This document shows, one piece after another, positions 20,750 to 29,605 of a DNA stretch of 58,249 nucleotides. Numbering within the stretch: position 1 is the stretch's first letter; each line of letters begins with the position of its first letter. The notes under the pieces were generated by a model, which was not told the origin of the DNA, did no database searches, and worked only from the letters and a program-made list of their open reading frames with translations. The translations under genes and the position numbers were made by a program. The DNA is taken from positions 1 to 58,249 of the forward strand of contig CADECY010000048.1 in NCBI GenBank assembly GCA_902825945.1. Direction: 5' to 3'. The stretch comes from an uncultured Acidobacteriota bacterium. Its GTDB lineage: Bacteria; Acidobacteriota; Terriglobia; Bryobacterales; Bryobacteraceae.

Positions 20750-21925
20750 TCAGCCTCGGATCTCGGCGAGCAGTTTCTGGGTGGTGGACCGCAGTTGCTT
20801 GGCTTGATTGGTCAGTTGTCCGGAGGCGGAGAGCAGACCGGAGGTCGCTTCAGAGGTTCGTTGCGCAGCCGAACTGACGGCCACCGCGCTTGCGGAGACG
20901 GACTCGGTGCCCGCCGCCACTTGATGGACACGGTGATTGATCTCGGCCGTCGCTTCGCGCTGCTGATTCACCGCACCCGCTATCTCGCGGGAGATGTCGC
21001 TCATGTTGCGAATCCGGGCGGAGATCTCCTGGATGGCCGCCCCGGCGTCCTCGGTAGTCGACTGCATCAGGCCGATTCCGTTGGTGATCTCCTCGGTGGC
21101 TTGGGCAGTCTGGCGGGCGAGGTTCTTCACTTCCGCCGCTACGACCGCAAAACCGCGGCCGGCCTCTCCGGAACGAGCCGCTTCGATGGTGGCGTTGAGC
21201 GCGAGCAGGTTGGTTTGACGTGCGATCTGGGAGATCAGCTTGACCACGCCGCCGACGCGGTTGGACACGTCGCGCATCTGCCCCATCACCTGATTGGTGC
21301 GGGCAGCCTCGCGCTCGGCCTCGGTAGCCAGCGTGGCCGACTGGCGGGTTTGGCTATCCACGGAGGTGAGTGTGCTGGTGAGTTGCTCGGCCGCCGCCGC
21401 CACCGTCTGCACATTCGTGCTCGTCTGTTCGGCGGCCCCGGCCACTGTAGTGGCTTCCTGCGTGGTCTCGCCCGCCATCACGGCGAGGCTTTCGGCGGTG
21501 CCGCGGATTTCCGACGCGGAGTGCTCTACGGTCGAAACGACGCCGGTGATGGCCGACTCGAGTTCCGAGGCAAGACCCACGCGGCGGCGGCGCTCGTTGT
21601 CGAGCGCTTGGGACTGGTTCTGCATCTCCGTGGTGGCATCGTTGATCGCCGAGGACGCATGGCGGAAGGTGCCGAGCATTCCGCTCAGCACCACGCGGCG
21701 ATGGAATCTCCCCTCACCCGCGGCCTGCAGCGACGCGCGGGACTCGCGCACGTAGGCATCGGTCATGTCGAGCAGGTGGTTGATGCCCCGGATCAAACGG
21801 CCCACTTCACCATCGGCTGGCCCGAGCAGGATTCGAGGCTCGAGGTCTCCCGTGGCCGCGAGTTCGCACACATCGGCCGCGCGAACGATCCAGTCGCGCT
21901 CGGTCATTTCGGTTGTCGTGGCCAT
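20750..21925 (-). CDS. Soluble methyl-accepting chemotaxis signalling protein (Aer-like, second half)
   Basis: The 391-residue protein is a cytoplasmic MCP. Residues 1-110 resemble a HAMP-like pair (AATGDLEPRILLGPADGEVG; AAGEGRFHRRVVLSGMLG). Residues 130-391 are the coiled-coil signalling domain with the conserved hairpin tip, ISQIARQTNLLALNATIEAA followed by RSGEAGRGFAVVAAEVKNLA. No membrane segment is present. The gene starts 3 bases after the PAS gene stops, and together the two have the layout of Aer energy-taxis receptors, so the PAS protein is likely the sensor for this signaller. It would dock to CheA/CheW; no che genes are in the window. Confidence 0.92.
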   Translation of the reverse strand: MATTTEMTERDWIVRAADVCELAATGDLEPRILLGPADGEVGRLIRGINHLLDMTDAYVRESRASLQAAGEGRFHRRVVLSGMLGTFRHASSAINDATTEMQNQSQALDNERRRRVGLASELESAITGVVSTVEHSASEIRGTAESLAVMAGETTQEATTVAGAAEQTSTNVQTVAAAAEQLTSTLTSVDSQTRQSATLATEAEREAARTNQVMGQMRDVSNRVGGVVKLISQIARQTNLLALNATIEAARSGEAGRGFAVVAAEVKNLARQTAQATEEITNGIGLMQSTTEDAGAAIQEISARIRNMSDISREIAGAVNQQREATAEINHRVHQVAAGTESVSASAVAVSSAAQRTSEATSGLLSASGQLTNQAKQLRSTTQKLLAEIRG

Positions 21926-21928
21926 TTC

Positions 21929-22453
21929 TTACAGACTCCAGACGAAGCGGTCGTAGTCAACATTTGCGGCGGCGAGTGCGCGGTTCATCATATCGAGCGA
22001 TGCGGCGAGCGCGGCGCGGGGATCGTTCTGGCGCAGTTCCTCCGCGCGCAGATCGCGGTAGAGGGCTTCAGCCTTTTCGACCGCTACGCGTGAGGGGACG
22101 CGGCGGTTCGAGTGGTATCCGGTGATCTGCCCGTCGCGGCCGAAGGTGGGTGTGACGTGCGCGTGTACCCAGTAGTGATCGCCGTTCGCCGACATGTTCT
22201 TCACGTAGGCGAAGATCTCGCGGCCCGAGCCGACTGTGTCCCACAGCAGCTTGAAGACGCACCGCGGCATGTCGGGGTGCCGGATGATGTTGTGGGGTTT
22301 GCCCAGAATCTCTTCTTCCCGGAATCCTGCGACTTTCAGGAAAACGGGGTTGGCGTAGGTGATGATTCCCTTCAGATCCGTCTTGGAAACGATGATCTCA
22401 TCGGCACCGAAAAAACGTTCGACACCGGTGGGGACCACATTGCGGTTTCGCAT
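21929..22453 (-). CDS. Aer-like PAS sensor protein
   Basis: The 174-residue protein is an Aer-type PAS domain followed by a short helical tail. Characteristic stretches are IIVSKTDLKGIITYANPVFL, GKPHNIIRHPDMPRCVFKLL, and YVKNMSANGDHYWVHAHVTP. In Aer the domain binds FAD and senses redox or energy state; the His-Pro-Asp-Met-Pro segment is the same in this protein. The helical C-terminus (residues 125-174) could contact the separate MCP encoded 3 bases downstream. Cofactor binding is inferred from family resemblance. Confidence 0.9.
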   Translation of the reverse strand: MRNRNVVPTGVERFFGADEIIVSKTDLKGIITYANPVFLKVAGFREEEILGKPHNIIRHPDMPRCVFKLLWDTVGSGREIFAYVKNMSANGDHYWVHAHVTPTFGRDGQITGYHSNRRVPSRVAVEKAEALYRDLRAEELRQNDPRAALAASLDMMNRALAAANVDYDRFVWSL

Positions 22454-22522
22454 GTCGGTCTCAGGGTAGTTATCGGATTCGGACGATGAGATCTTTAACC
22501 GAACGAATCAGTGCGGATTGAC

Positions 22523-23515
22523 TCATTGTTCGCCGCGCAACCGGGCCTTCGGCAACCTCATCGTGTCGTGCGTTTGGGGGAGGCCCTGCAGCAGTTCGAT
22601 GTGGATGATAGCCGTTTCCGGATCATCCGAGGCCGAATCCGCGTACACAACTCTCCGGCAACACGGCGCGCGGCGGGCGATGCCGATCGCTTTCAAGAGA
22701 AGTTCAGCGTCAGGGAGTGCCGAAACTTCGGCGAGGAGTTGCGCGTCGACTTCCGCTGGCTCCTGCGAAAGCGGTTGCGCCCCGGCGAAACGATCCTCTA
22801 CGGGCACGGCGCGCAACCGGTATGCGGACCCGCTGGTATCCATTCCGAAGTACCGGACGCCCCGGCCCTTCAGCCTGCGCATCAATTCCGACCGAAGGCT
22901 ATCACTACATCGGCAACCGAAGTACACTGCTTCCAAGGCGTCGGAGTTGAACCTGTACAGCCCCTGCCGATTCGTGACAATTCGCATTTCCTCCTCGTAG
23001 CCCCATTCGGTGGATTTCGTTCCAATGACCTTTTTCAGTAGTGCGCTATGTTGTCTCGACTCCGCCAGTCTCCGGATGTCCGTGAGTCCCAATTCTGGTG
23101 GCTGGGCGGCGTAATTCACCGGAATAGCTTCCATGGTTCCGATTTGGTACCCGAGCAGGAGGTCCAGGTTGAACTGCAAGCAGAAGCCCTGATGCGAGTC
23201 TGCGTAGTGAGCCCACATTTGTTGGGAGAAGAGGCTCCTCGACATGGAGCAGACTCCCCAGCCGGTGCATTCGCCAACGAAGCTCTCGAAAGCCTTCAAT
23301 AGCTCAGCTTCGGCCTCTTTCAGTTTGGCCAAGTTCACCGCCCGGCCGAGTCCCGCCAATGCCTCGCTGAAGCGAAACGACTGCCCGTTCACAGTAAAGC
23401 GCGCTTCAAAAGGGTCGTTCAACTGCCCTGCTTTCGCGGCCCAAAGTTCGCTTCGCTCCACGGCATCGAGATCGCGCGAACGCCCTGCTCGAAACTTGAA
23501 CACTTCCATCGCCAT
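22523..23515 (-). CDS. DUF2971 family protein
   Basis: The 330-residue product matches DUF2971, a family found in bacteria and often near mobile or defence genes, with unknown biochemistry. Motifs are EVFKFRAG, the LWAAKAGQLNDPFEARF element, CSMSRSLFSQQMWAHYADSH followed by GFCLQFN, and WGYEEEMRIV, with VYFGCRCSD near the end. I set the start at ATG 23515 (a second ATG at 23509 is equally good); an in-frame extension to 23593 overlaps the divergent hydrolase remnant and does not look coding. It is divergent from the pseudogene at 23588. The gene is less GC-rich than most neighbours, which suggests acquisition. Confidence 0.82.
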   Translation of the reverse strand: MAMEVFKFRAGRSRDLDAVERSELWAAKAGQLNDPFEARFTVNGQSFRFSEALAGLGRAVNLAKLKEAEAELLKAFESFVGECTGWGVCSMSRSLFSQQMWAHYADSHQGFCLQFNLDLLLGYQIGTMEAIPVNYAAQPPELGLTDIRRLAESRQHSALLKKVIGTKSTEWGYEEEMRIVTNRQGLYRFNSDALEAVYFGCRCSDSLRSELMRRLKGRGVRYFGMDTSGSAYRLRAVPVEDRFAGAQPLSQEPAEVDAQLLAEVSALPDAELLLKAIGIARRAPCCRRVVYADSASDDPETAIIHIELLQGLPQTHDTMRLPKARLRGEQ

Positions 23516-23587
23516 CAGTTTACGCCTGCGCCTGAACTCATCGCCCAGCCCGGACGATGAGATGTTGAACCGGCCAAGGCAAAACAC

Positions 23588-24539
23588 ATGCAACTTTCCT
23601 CCCGCCGCTGGCGTTCCACAACCGTGAAATCCCTCTTCGCCCTCCTCCTGGCTGGCACCATGCCGGCATTCGGACAGGCACCGCCAGACTCCGCGGTCTA
23701 CTCGGTGGGCTGTGAGACCACCCGCAACTTGGCCATCTGGTACGCCTGCTCGGGAGAACCCGCACGGTACCCCTACTCAGGCCAACGGACCGGAAGCGTA
23801 GTCCTGAATGGAACGCCACGCGAAGGCGAAAAGGTCCGCTCGTGCTCTTCTCGCACGGCTTTCGAGGATGCAACACGCAGTCGGCTTACCTCACCGAGAA
23901 ACTCGCGCGGCACGGCTGCGTGGTGGCCGGGCCGGACCATGCCGCTGCTTCGTGCGGGTAGCGATGGTGGTGAGGAAGCACCCGGCATCCGCGACCCGGA
24001 AACTTTACCGATCAGACCAATCCCGGCCGGAGAGACGGGCTTTGATCGACAGGCTATTGGCTGTCCGGTGTTCGGTCCAGTCATCGACGCTTCCACGATC
24101 GCGCGCAGGCCACTCGCTCGGCGGCTACACCTTGCTCGCACTCGCCGGAGGTACGATTCCGGTCCGACCGCCGTGCTTCTGCTGGCGACATACGTCGACC
24201 CCTTCCGCACTCTGAACCGTGTGCCGCCGTTACCATTCCCAAGATGTTCCAAGGCGGCACGCTGGACCTGGGGATCGCGCCGCCGACCACCCAGCAAGGC
24301 GGCGTCCATGACCAGTCGCTGCCGGAGAAGTTCTTTCGCCGAGCTTCCCCGCGCCAGGCATTCGAATGGACCAACACGGTGTGCGCGGGTTCGGCTACCG
24401 TCGCCCAGTGCGTTGGACATCCCAGGCACTGTCGTTCGCGATGGCGTTCCTCTACCGCCAATAGAAGAACCACACCAATCGCGCATTGCTGACCGGAAAT
24501 CCCAGTCTGGCGGACTACCGGCGCCAGTTGATTTTCTGA
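23588..24539 (+). pseudogene. Alpha/beta hydrolase (dienelactone-hydrolase-like) pseudogene
   Basis: Conserved pieces of one hydrolase occur in order but in all three frames. A signal-peptide-bearing start (KSLFALLLAGTMPAFGQ) and VYSVGCETTRNL are in the frame of 23588. The oxyanion region GPLVLFSHGFRGCNTQ with PDHAAASCG follows in a second frame and hits a TAG at 23959. NFTDQTNPGRRDGL and FGPVIDAS lie in different frames. The nucleophile elbow GHSLGGYTLLALAGG is at 24108 in the third. The natural end, NPSLADYRRQLIF, stops at 24539. At least four indels are needed, so this is a decayed gene, not a sequencing slip. It formerly encoded a secreted esterase-like enzyme. Confidence 0.85.
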
Positions 24540-24582
24540 GCGCCCGGTTCCGGTCCGCAACAATGTGCTAGATTCTTGTTTC

Positions 24583-24587
24583 GGAGG
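24583..24587 (+). promoter_or_regulatory. Shine-Dalgarno GGAGG before a non-standard ATC start
   Basis: GGAGG at 24583-24587 stands 5 bases before ATC at 24593, the codon at which the conserved N-terminus of the metallo-hydrolase begins. The spacing is right for initiation there, and no ATG, GTG or TTG is in frame between the upstream TAG (24569) and codon 112. Confidence 0.7.
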
Positions 24588-24592
24588 CCTTC

Positions 24593-25363
24593 ATCCTCAA
24601 AGTCTGCGTCCTTGCTACATCGAGTTCAGGCAATTGCACTTTCGCCGGTACGGATCATACGCGCATCCTCATCGATGCCGGGCTCAGCCGCAAGGAAACG
24701 TTCGAGAGACTGCGGGCGATCGGCGAGGATCCGGAAAAGATCGACGCGATCTTCATCACCCACGAGCATAGTGATCACGTAGCCGGACTAGGGCCGATCA
24801 CCCGCAAACTGAAATGCCCCGTCTTCCTCACACGGCTGGCACAGCCTCTCATCGATTGGGGTGGAGATGCTCCGCCGATCGAGACGTTTCAAGCGGGTAC
24901 CAGGATCTCATTCGGTGATCTCGAAGTGCAGAGCTTCACCGTTCCGCACGATGCCGTTGATCCGGTTGGGTTCACGGTGAGCGCGCAGGGGCTCAAGTTC
25001 GGCTTGGCGATGGATCTCGGATATCTGCCGGAGTCGGTGAAATTCCACATGCGCGGCTGCCAGTTGATGGTGCTCGAATCCAACCACGATCTCGACATGT
25101 TGAAGGTCGGTCCCTATCCGTGGTCGGTGAAACAGCGGGTCATGGGGCGCAAGGGCCACTTGTCGAACGATCTGGTGGGCGAGTTCATCGTGAACGATCT
25201 CGACGGCGGAGCGCAGGCGCTGATCCTCGGCCACCTGAGCGATCATAATAATCATCCCGAAATCGTCCGCCTGGTGGCGGATGCCGCGATCCAGCGGCGG
25301 GGAATCGGCACGCGGCTGATTGTCGCCGAGCCGCGAAAGCAATCGGAGGTTTTCGTTTTCTAA
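24593..25363 (+). CDS. MBL-fold metallo-hydrolase (YycJ/WalJ-like), apparent ATC start
   Basis: The 256-residue protein is a metallo-beta-lactamase-fold hydrolase of the YycJ/WalJ type, thought to act on nucleic acid. It opens LKVCVLATSSSGNCTF, then has the metal motif FITHEHSDHVAG, PHDAVDPVGF, ESNHDLDML, KGHLSNDLVGEF and GHLSDHNNHPE. The open frame runs from 24572 but has no ATG, GTG or TTG before codon 112 (GTG 24926), which lies after the essential HxHxDH motif. The family start is normally M-L-K-V; here that first codon is ATC, 5 bases after GGAGG. Either ATC is used or an ATG has mutated or been misread. The stop abuts the purB start, so both form one unit. Confidence 0.85.
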   Translation: MLKVCVLATSSSGNCTFAGTDHTRILIDAGLSRKETFERLRAIGEDPEKIDAIFITHEHSDHVAGLGPITRKLKCPVFLTRLAQPLIDWGGDAPPIETFQAGTRISFGDLEVQSFTVPHDAVDPVGFTVSAQGLKFGLAMDLGYLPESVKFHMRGCQLMVLESNHDLDMLKVGPYPWSVKQRVMGRKGHLSNDLVGEFIVNDLDGGAQALILGHLSDHNNHPEIVRLVADAAIQRRGIGTRLIVAEPRKQSEVFVF

Positions 25364-26671
25364 ATGATCGCGCGATACACGCGGCTTGAATTGGGCCGCA
25401 TCTGGAGCGATGAGAACAAGTACCGCTGCTGGCTCGAGGTCGAGCTGGCGGCGAGTGAATCGCTGGCGGAGATGGGCGTTGTTCCGGCCGGTGCCGCGGC
25501 GTCGCTGAGGAAGAACGCGGGCGTCCGCGTCGAACGGATCTTCGAGATCGAGCGCGAGGTGAAGCACGACGTGATCGCCTTCACGACAGCGGTGGCCGAG
25601 ACGATGGCGGTGGCGGGCGACGCGGAGTCATCGCGCTGGTTCCACTACGGACTCACGTCGAACGATGTCGTCGACACGGCGCAGGCGCTGCAGATCAAGG
25701 CCGCGTCGGCGGTGATCCTCGACGGAGCCGAGCGGCTGACGGCTCTCTTGAAGGATCGCGCGTTCGAGTTCAAGCACACCCCGCAGATCGGGCGGACGCA
25801 TGGGATTCAGGCCGAGCCCATCACGTTCGGATTGAAGATCGCGCTCTGGTATGACGAGATGCGCCGCAACCTGACCCGGTTCCGCACGGCAGCCGAGGAT
25901 CTCCGCGTGGGTAAGACATCGGGCGCGGTTGGCACGTTCGGGCATATCTCTCCCGAAGCCGAGGAACGGATCTGCGCCAAGCTCGGGCTCGCTCCCACTC
26001 CGATCGCCACGCAGGTGATCTCGCGCGACCGGCACGCAGCCTATGTCTGCGCGCTGGCGCTGATCGCGGCGACGCTCGAAAAGATCGCGCTCGAGATCCG
26101 GCATCTGCAGCGGACCGAGGTCCGGGAAGCCGAAGAGCCGTTCAGTGTCGGCCAGAAGGGCTCGTCCGCGATGCCGCACAAGCGCAATCCGGTGGTGTGC
26201 GAGCAGATCTGCGGACTGGCGCGTGTGGTCCGTTCCAACGCGCAGGCGGCGATGGAGAACGTCGCGTTATGGCATGAGCGCGACATTTCGCATTCGTCGG
26301 TCGAACGTGTGATTCTGCCCGATTCGACGATCCTCACGGATTACCTGCTCGAAAAGACGATTTGGCTGGTGAAGGGAATGCGCGTCTATCCGGAACGGAT
26401 GAGGCGCAATCTCGATCTGACCAATGGGCTGATCTTTTCGGGGCAGCTTCTGCTCGACCTGGCGGCGGCGGGCATGCTCCGGGAGACTGCCTACAAGGTC
26501 GTGCAAGGTGAAGCGATGAAGGCGTGGGAGACCGACGGCAATTTCCGGGTGGTGATGGAATCGCATCCGGAGGTGACGGCGCTACTTACGCCCGAGCAGA
26601 TCGGGCGGGCGTTCTCGCTCGAGCGGCAATTGGGGAATATCGACCGGATTTTCGAACGCGTGTTCGGCTAG
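25364..26671 (+). CDS. purB: Adenylosuccinate lyase
   Basis: The 435-residue protein is PurB, which catalyses two steps of purine synthesis: SAICAR to AICAR plus fumarate, and adenylosuccinate to AMP plus fumarate. Signatures are YTRLELGRIWSDENKY at the start, the TSNDVVDTAQALQ and GRTHGIQAEPITFG substrate loops, and the flexible signature loop GSSAMPHKRNPVV carrying the catalytic Ser. Length is typical. It begins immediately after the metallo-hydrolase stop, so its expression is linked to that gene. It is cytoplasmic. Confidence 0.97.
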   Translation: MIARYTRLELGRIWSDENKYRCWLEVELAASESLAEMGVVPAGAAASLRKNAGVRVERIFEIEREVKHDVIAFTTAVAETMAVAGDAESSRWFHYGLTSNDVVDTAQALQIKAASAVILDGAERLTALLKDRAFEFKHTPQIGRTHGIQAEPITFGLKIALWYDEMRRNLTRFRTAAEDLRVGKTSGAVGTFGHISPEAEERICAKLGLAPTPIATQVISRDRHAAYVCALALIAATLEKIALEIRHLQRTEVREAEEPFSVGQKGSSAMPHKRNPVVCEQICGLARVVRSNAQAAMENVALWHERDISHSSVERVILPDSTILTDYLLEKTIWLVKGMRVYPERMRRNLDLTNGLIFSGQLLLDLAAAGMLRETAYKVVQGEAMKAWETDGNFRVVMESHPEVTALLTPEQIGRAFSLERQLGNIDRIFERVFG

Positions 26672-26713
26672 TTCGCAGCCGGGGCTCGCGCTCCTTTCCA
26701 AGCCCGGTGATTG

Positions 26714-27640
26714 TTACTCCGGAATACCCAGATCCACGGCGCCCAGCGGCGACATCACCGCCCCCGGCGCATGGCGCTTGATCTGTTCCATCGCGATCTG
26801 CGCCCGGCGCACCCGCTCGCGCGACAGCGCGAGCGCGGTGTTCTCGATATGCGTGCCGCACGGATAGATGTCCGGAGAATTGCGCAGTCCGAACTTGAGA
26901 TACACTGGCGCCGCCACGCGAATCAGATCCGGGATCTCGAAGTAGCGGATGAACGCGCCGATGTTGTCCGGCGCCTCCACGTAGAAGTCGATCGGTTTGG
27001 TGAGGGCGGCGCGGATTCCGGCGATCTGCGGCAGTGTCAGATCCGACGGGATGTTGATCGTGTCGGCTCCGAGATCCTCGAGTAGTTTCGCGCTCGCCGG
27101 ATTGCACGGCGCCATCATCACGCTCGTCTTGATGATCAGGTTCTTCGGAAGCTCTCCGGTTTCGCGCATTTTCGCGATCACCTGCAGGCTGCCGATGTCG
27201 GAGACCAACACGCTGCGCAGGCCGAACTCGCAACCGCGGGCGACATCCGCCAGGGCGAAGCGGAGTTGATCGGCGCCGCGCAGGCTGAGCCCGAGAGTCC
27301 GGCCAGCGGGGGAAAAGACCTGCGCGCCGATGTCGAACGTCGCGCGCGGACCCACGAACAGATTCACCTCCATCCGTTCGTTTCGCCCGATCAACAGCAT
27401 TTCGCGGATCTCGTCATCGGTCATCAGCATGATGCCGGAACCTTGCGAGACGCGATGCACGGGGACGTGCCGCTTGAGCGCTTCATCGATCACGGCGGCG
27501 AGCGAGCGTGGTCCTTCGGTTGACGGGATCTCGATCCGGTATTCGCCGCCGTCGGGGAAGCGCTTGTCCGAACTCGGTGAGTCAGCGGGGTCGCGTGCCG
27601 GGATTCCGAGTTCGGCGAGAGCCTTCGCGCCTACATCCAT
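26714..27640 (-). CDS. U32-peptidase-like TIM-barrel protein
   Basis: The 308-residue product starts at ATG 27640, preceded by AGGAGG with 10-base spacing, and overlaps the end of thrB by 10 bases. The body looks like a TIM barrel of the U32 peptidase superfamily: HRVSQGSGIMLMTDDEI, GRNERMEVNLFVGPR, FGLRSVLVSDIGSLQVI, IIKTSVMMAPCNPASAKLL, GADTINIPSDLTLPQI, and a cysteine in PDIYPCGTHIEN. U32 proteins include tRNA/rRNA and ubiquinone hydroxylation factors with cysteine-bound iron-sulfur clusters, so peptidase activity should not be assumed. An in-frame extension up to 28144 is antisense-like and lies over thrB. Confidence 0.6.
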   Translation of the reverse strand: MDVGAKALAELGIPARDPADSPSSDKRFPDGGEYRIEIPSTEGPRSLAAVIDEALKRHVPVHRVSQGSGIMLMTDDEIREMLLIGRNERMEVNLFVGPRATFDIGAQVFSPAGRTLGLSLRGADQLRFALADVARGCEFGLRSVLVSDIGSLQVIAKMRETGELPKNLIIKTSVMMAPCNPASAKLLEDLGADTINIPSDLTLPQIAGIRAALTKPIDFYVEAPDNIGAFIRYFEIPDLIRVAAPVYLKFGLRNSPDIYPCGTHIENTALALSRERVRRAQIAMEQIKRHAPGAVMSPLGAVDLGIPE

Positions 27641-28569
27641 GGTTGTTGATCCTCCTCGATCGAGTAGCCGCGCGTGTCGATGCGGGCCGTCAACACTTCC
27701 GAACGGTGTCCGTGCAGGGTGAAGATTTGGCGCACGAGTTCGCAAACTTGGTCGTGGCCCTTTTCGTGAAAGACCAGAACCGACGGACCCGCGCCGCTCA
27801 AGGTGCAACCGAGCAGGCCCGGTGCGCGCAGACGTAGAATCTCGTCGAGTCCGGGCACCAGTTTCGCGCGATACGGTTGATGCAGACGGTCCTCGAGCGC
27901 GGTGGGGAACGCGCTGACGTTGCCGGAGGCCAGTGCGGCGATTAGCAGCGCTGACCGCTGAATATTGAATACGACATCGGGCTTCGAATAGGACTCCGGC
28001 AGGGCTTTGCGTGACTCGCGGGTCGCGAGCATGAAATCGGGCACCACGACGGCGACCTGGAACCGCTCGGGAAGATCCACGCGGATCGCGCGGGCCGCTC
28101 CACCGGAATCGATCGCGCTCGCAACCACCGAGCCGAGCACGCACGCCGCGACATTGTCCGGGTGACCTTCGATGTGCGCGGCCTCGTTGAGAATCCGGAG
28201 CGGCTTCCAGTTGAGGCAGAGCAGCTTGTCGGCGATGACCACGCCCGCGGTCAGCGCGGCGGCGCTCGAACCGAGTCCTTTTCCGAGCGGGATGGCGTTG
28301 TCGATCTCGATTTCCGCCAGCGGCAGCGGCTCGCCGCAGTCGCGTGCCACGCGAAGCGCGGTTTGCCAGATCAGGTTCGACTCATCGAGCGCGATCTCTC
28401 CGGCATCGCGTCCGCGGGCGGAGAGCTTCAATCCGGGCGCACGGCGGAAGCGGCACGTGAGGTAGACGCTCAGCGCTAGGCCGAGTGCGTCGAAACCGGG
28501 CCCGAGGTTGGCGCTTGACGCCGGAACCTGGACCTTCCACGACCCTTCCGCCGGACGGGCCTCAGCCAA
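27631..28569 (-). CDS. thrB: Homoserine kinase
   Basis: The 312-residue GHMP kinase phosphorylates L-homoserine with ATP in threonine synthesis. Seen motifs are VQVPASSANLGPGFDALGLA near the start, the ATP-binding loop PLGKGLGSSAAALTAG near residues 93-108, EGHPDNVAA, and the C-terminal GCTLSGAGPSVLVF. It overlaps the upstream oxidoreductase by 8 bases and the downstream U32-like gene by 10, so all three are translationally coupled. No other threonine-pathway gene is in the window. Confidence 0.95.
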   Translation of the reverse strand: MAEARPAEGSWKVQVPASSANLGPGFDALGLALSVYLTCRFRRAPGLKLSARGRDAGEIALDESNLIWQTALRVARDCGEPLPLAEIEIDNAIPLGKGLGSSAAALTAGVVIADKLLCLNWKPLRILNEAAHIEGHPDNVAACVLGSVVASAIDSGGAARAIRVDLPERFQVAVVVPDFMLATRESRKALPESYSKPDVVFNIQRSALLIAALASGNVSAFPTALEDRLHQPYRAKLVPGLDEILRLRAPGLLGCTLSGAGPSVLVFHEKGHDQVCELVRQIFTLHGHRSEVLTARIDTRGYSIEEDQQPWM

Positions 28570-29575
28570 GGACGACCTTCTGTCCTTCGCGGCACGATCG
28601 ATAAACGGCCTGCACGAATTCGAGCGCGCGATAGCCTTCCTCGCCGCTCACGAGCGGAGACTTGCCGGAAGAGATCGCGTTGCCGAAATCGAGGAACTGC
28701 CGCTCCAGCGGAAGCGTCGGTATCGCCATCGGATCGGATGCGCCGGAGGCGACTCCGGAATCGACGGGCGCGGGTTCACCGCTGTCATCCTGTACGTCCC
28801 AGGTGGTGAGTTTGTCCCCGGTCAGCACCGCCGTGCCCTTGGTTCCATGGATCTCGATGCGCTCCGAGTATCCGGGCCAGAAGGCCGTCGATGCCTGAAT
28901 CACCCCCTGCGCGCCGTTGGCGTAGCGGAAGAGTGCCGTCACGACGTCTTCGCTCTGGATCTTGTGGAGCGAGCCCAATTGCCAAAGTCCGAAAACTTCC
29001 TTCACGGGTCCGATCAGCCACAGCAGCACATCCACCTGATGGACCGCCTGATTGATGAGCGCGCCGCCGCCTTCGACTTCCCAACTTCCCTTGATCGGGC
29101 GCGAATAGTAGGCTGCCGTCCGATACCACTTGACGTAGGCATCGGCTTGCAGGATTTTGCCGAGCCGTCCGCCGGCGAGCGCCTTGACCAGAAAACGGCT
29201 CGAATCGTCGAAGCGGTGTTGGCTCACGACACCGAGTGTGATGCCCGCGTTCTTGGCCGTCGCGATCATCTTCGCGGCGGTTTCGAGATTGGTCGAGATC
29301 GGCTTTTGCACTTGGATGTGCTTCTTCGATTCGGCGCAGATTTCGATGGGCTGGAGGCGGAAATCCGGGAACGTGCACAGATCGACGTAGTCGACCTTCG
29401 GGTGGCGGCACACCTCTTCGTAGGTCTTGACGAACTCGCAGCCGTTCTTCTCGGCGAACGCACGTCCGGCGGCTTCCGAAATGTCGGTGCAGCAGGCGAT
29501 TTCATAGCCGATCTTCTGGTAGGCCAGCGCGTGAAGGTTCGAGATGGCTCCGGTTCCGATGATTCCGACTCGCAA
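28562..29575 (-). CDS. Gfo/Idh/MocA family NAD(P)-dependent oxidoreductase
   Basis: The 337-residue protein has an N-terminal Rossmann fold (VGIIGTGAISNLHALAYQ) and a C-terminal substrate domain with GGGALINQAVHQVDVLLWL, the normal active-site His helix. The usual EKP motif reads VQKPIS; the catalytic Lys is kept. Such enzymes oxidise or reduce sugars, inositols or related polyols. It is 30 bases downstream of the squalene-hopene cyclase gene and overlaps thrB. A role in hopanoid side-chain sugars is possible but unproven. Confidence 0.9.
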   Translation of the reverse strand: MRVGIIGTGAISNLHALAYQKIGYEIACCTDISEAAGRAFAEKNGCEFVKTYEEVCRHPKVDYVDLCTFPDFRLQPIEICAESKKHIQVQKPISTNLETAAKMIATAKNAGITLGVVSQHRFDDSSRFLVKALAGGRLGKILQADAYVKWYRTAAYYSRPIKGSWEVEGGGALINQAVHQVDVLLWLIGPVKEVFGLWQLGSLHKIQSEDVVTALFRYANGAQGVIQASTAFWPGYSERIEIHGTKGTAVLTGDKLTTWDVQDDSGEPAPVDSGVASGASDPMAIPTLPLERQFLDFGNAISSGKSPLVSGEEGYRALEFVQAVYRSCREGQKVVLG

Positions 29576-29605
29576 TGAGATTCTCCTTGATTCAGGATTT
29601 TCAGT

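Noticed and set aside
26671..26714. Terminator between purB and the U32-like gene
   Set aside because: The possible stem (CCGGGGCT/AGCCCGG) has a bulge, a long loop and no T tract; too weak to call.
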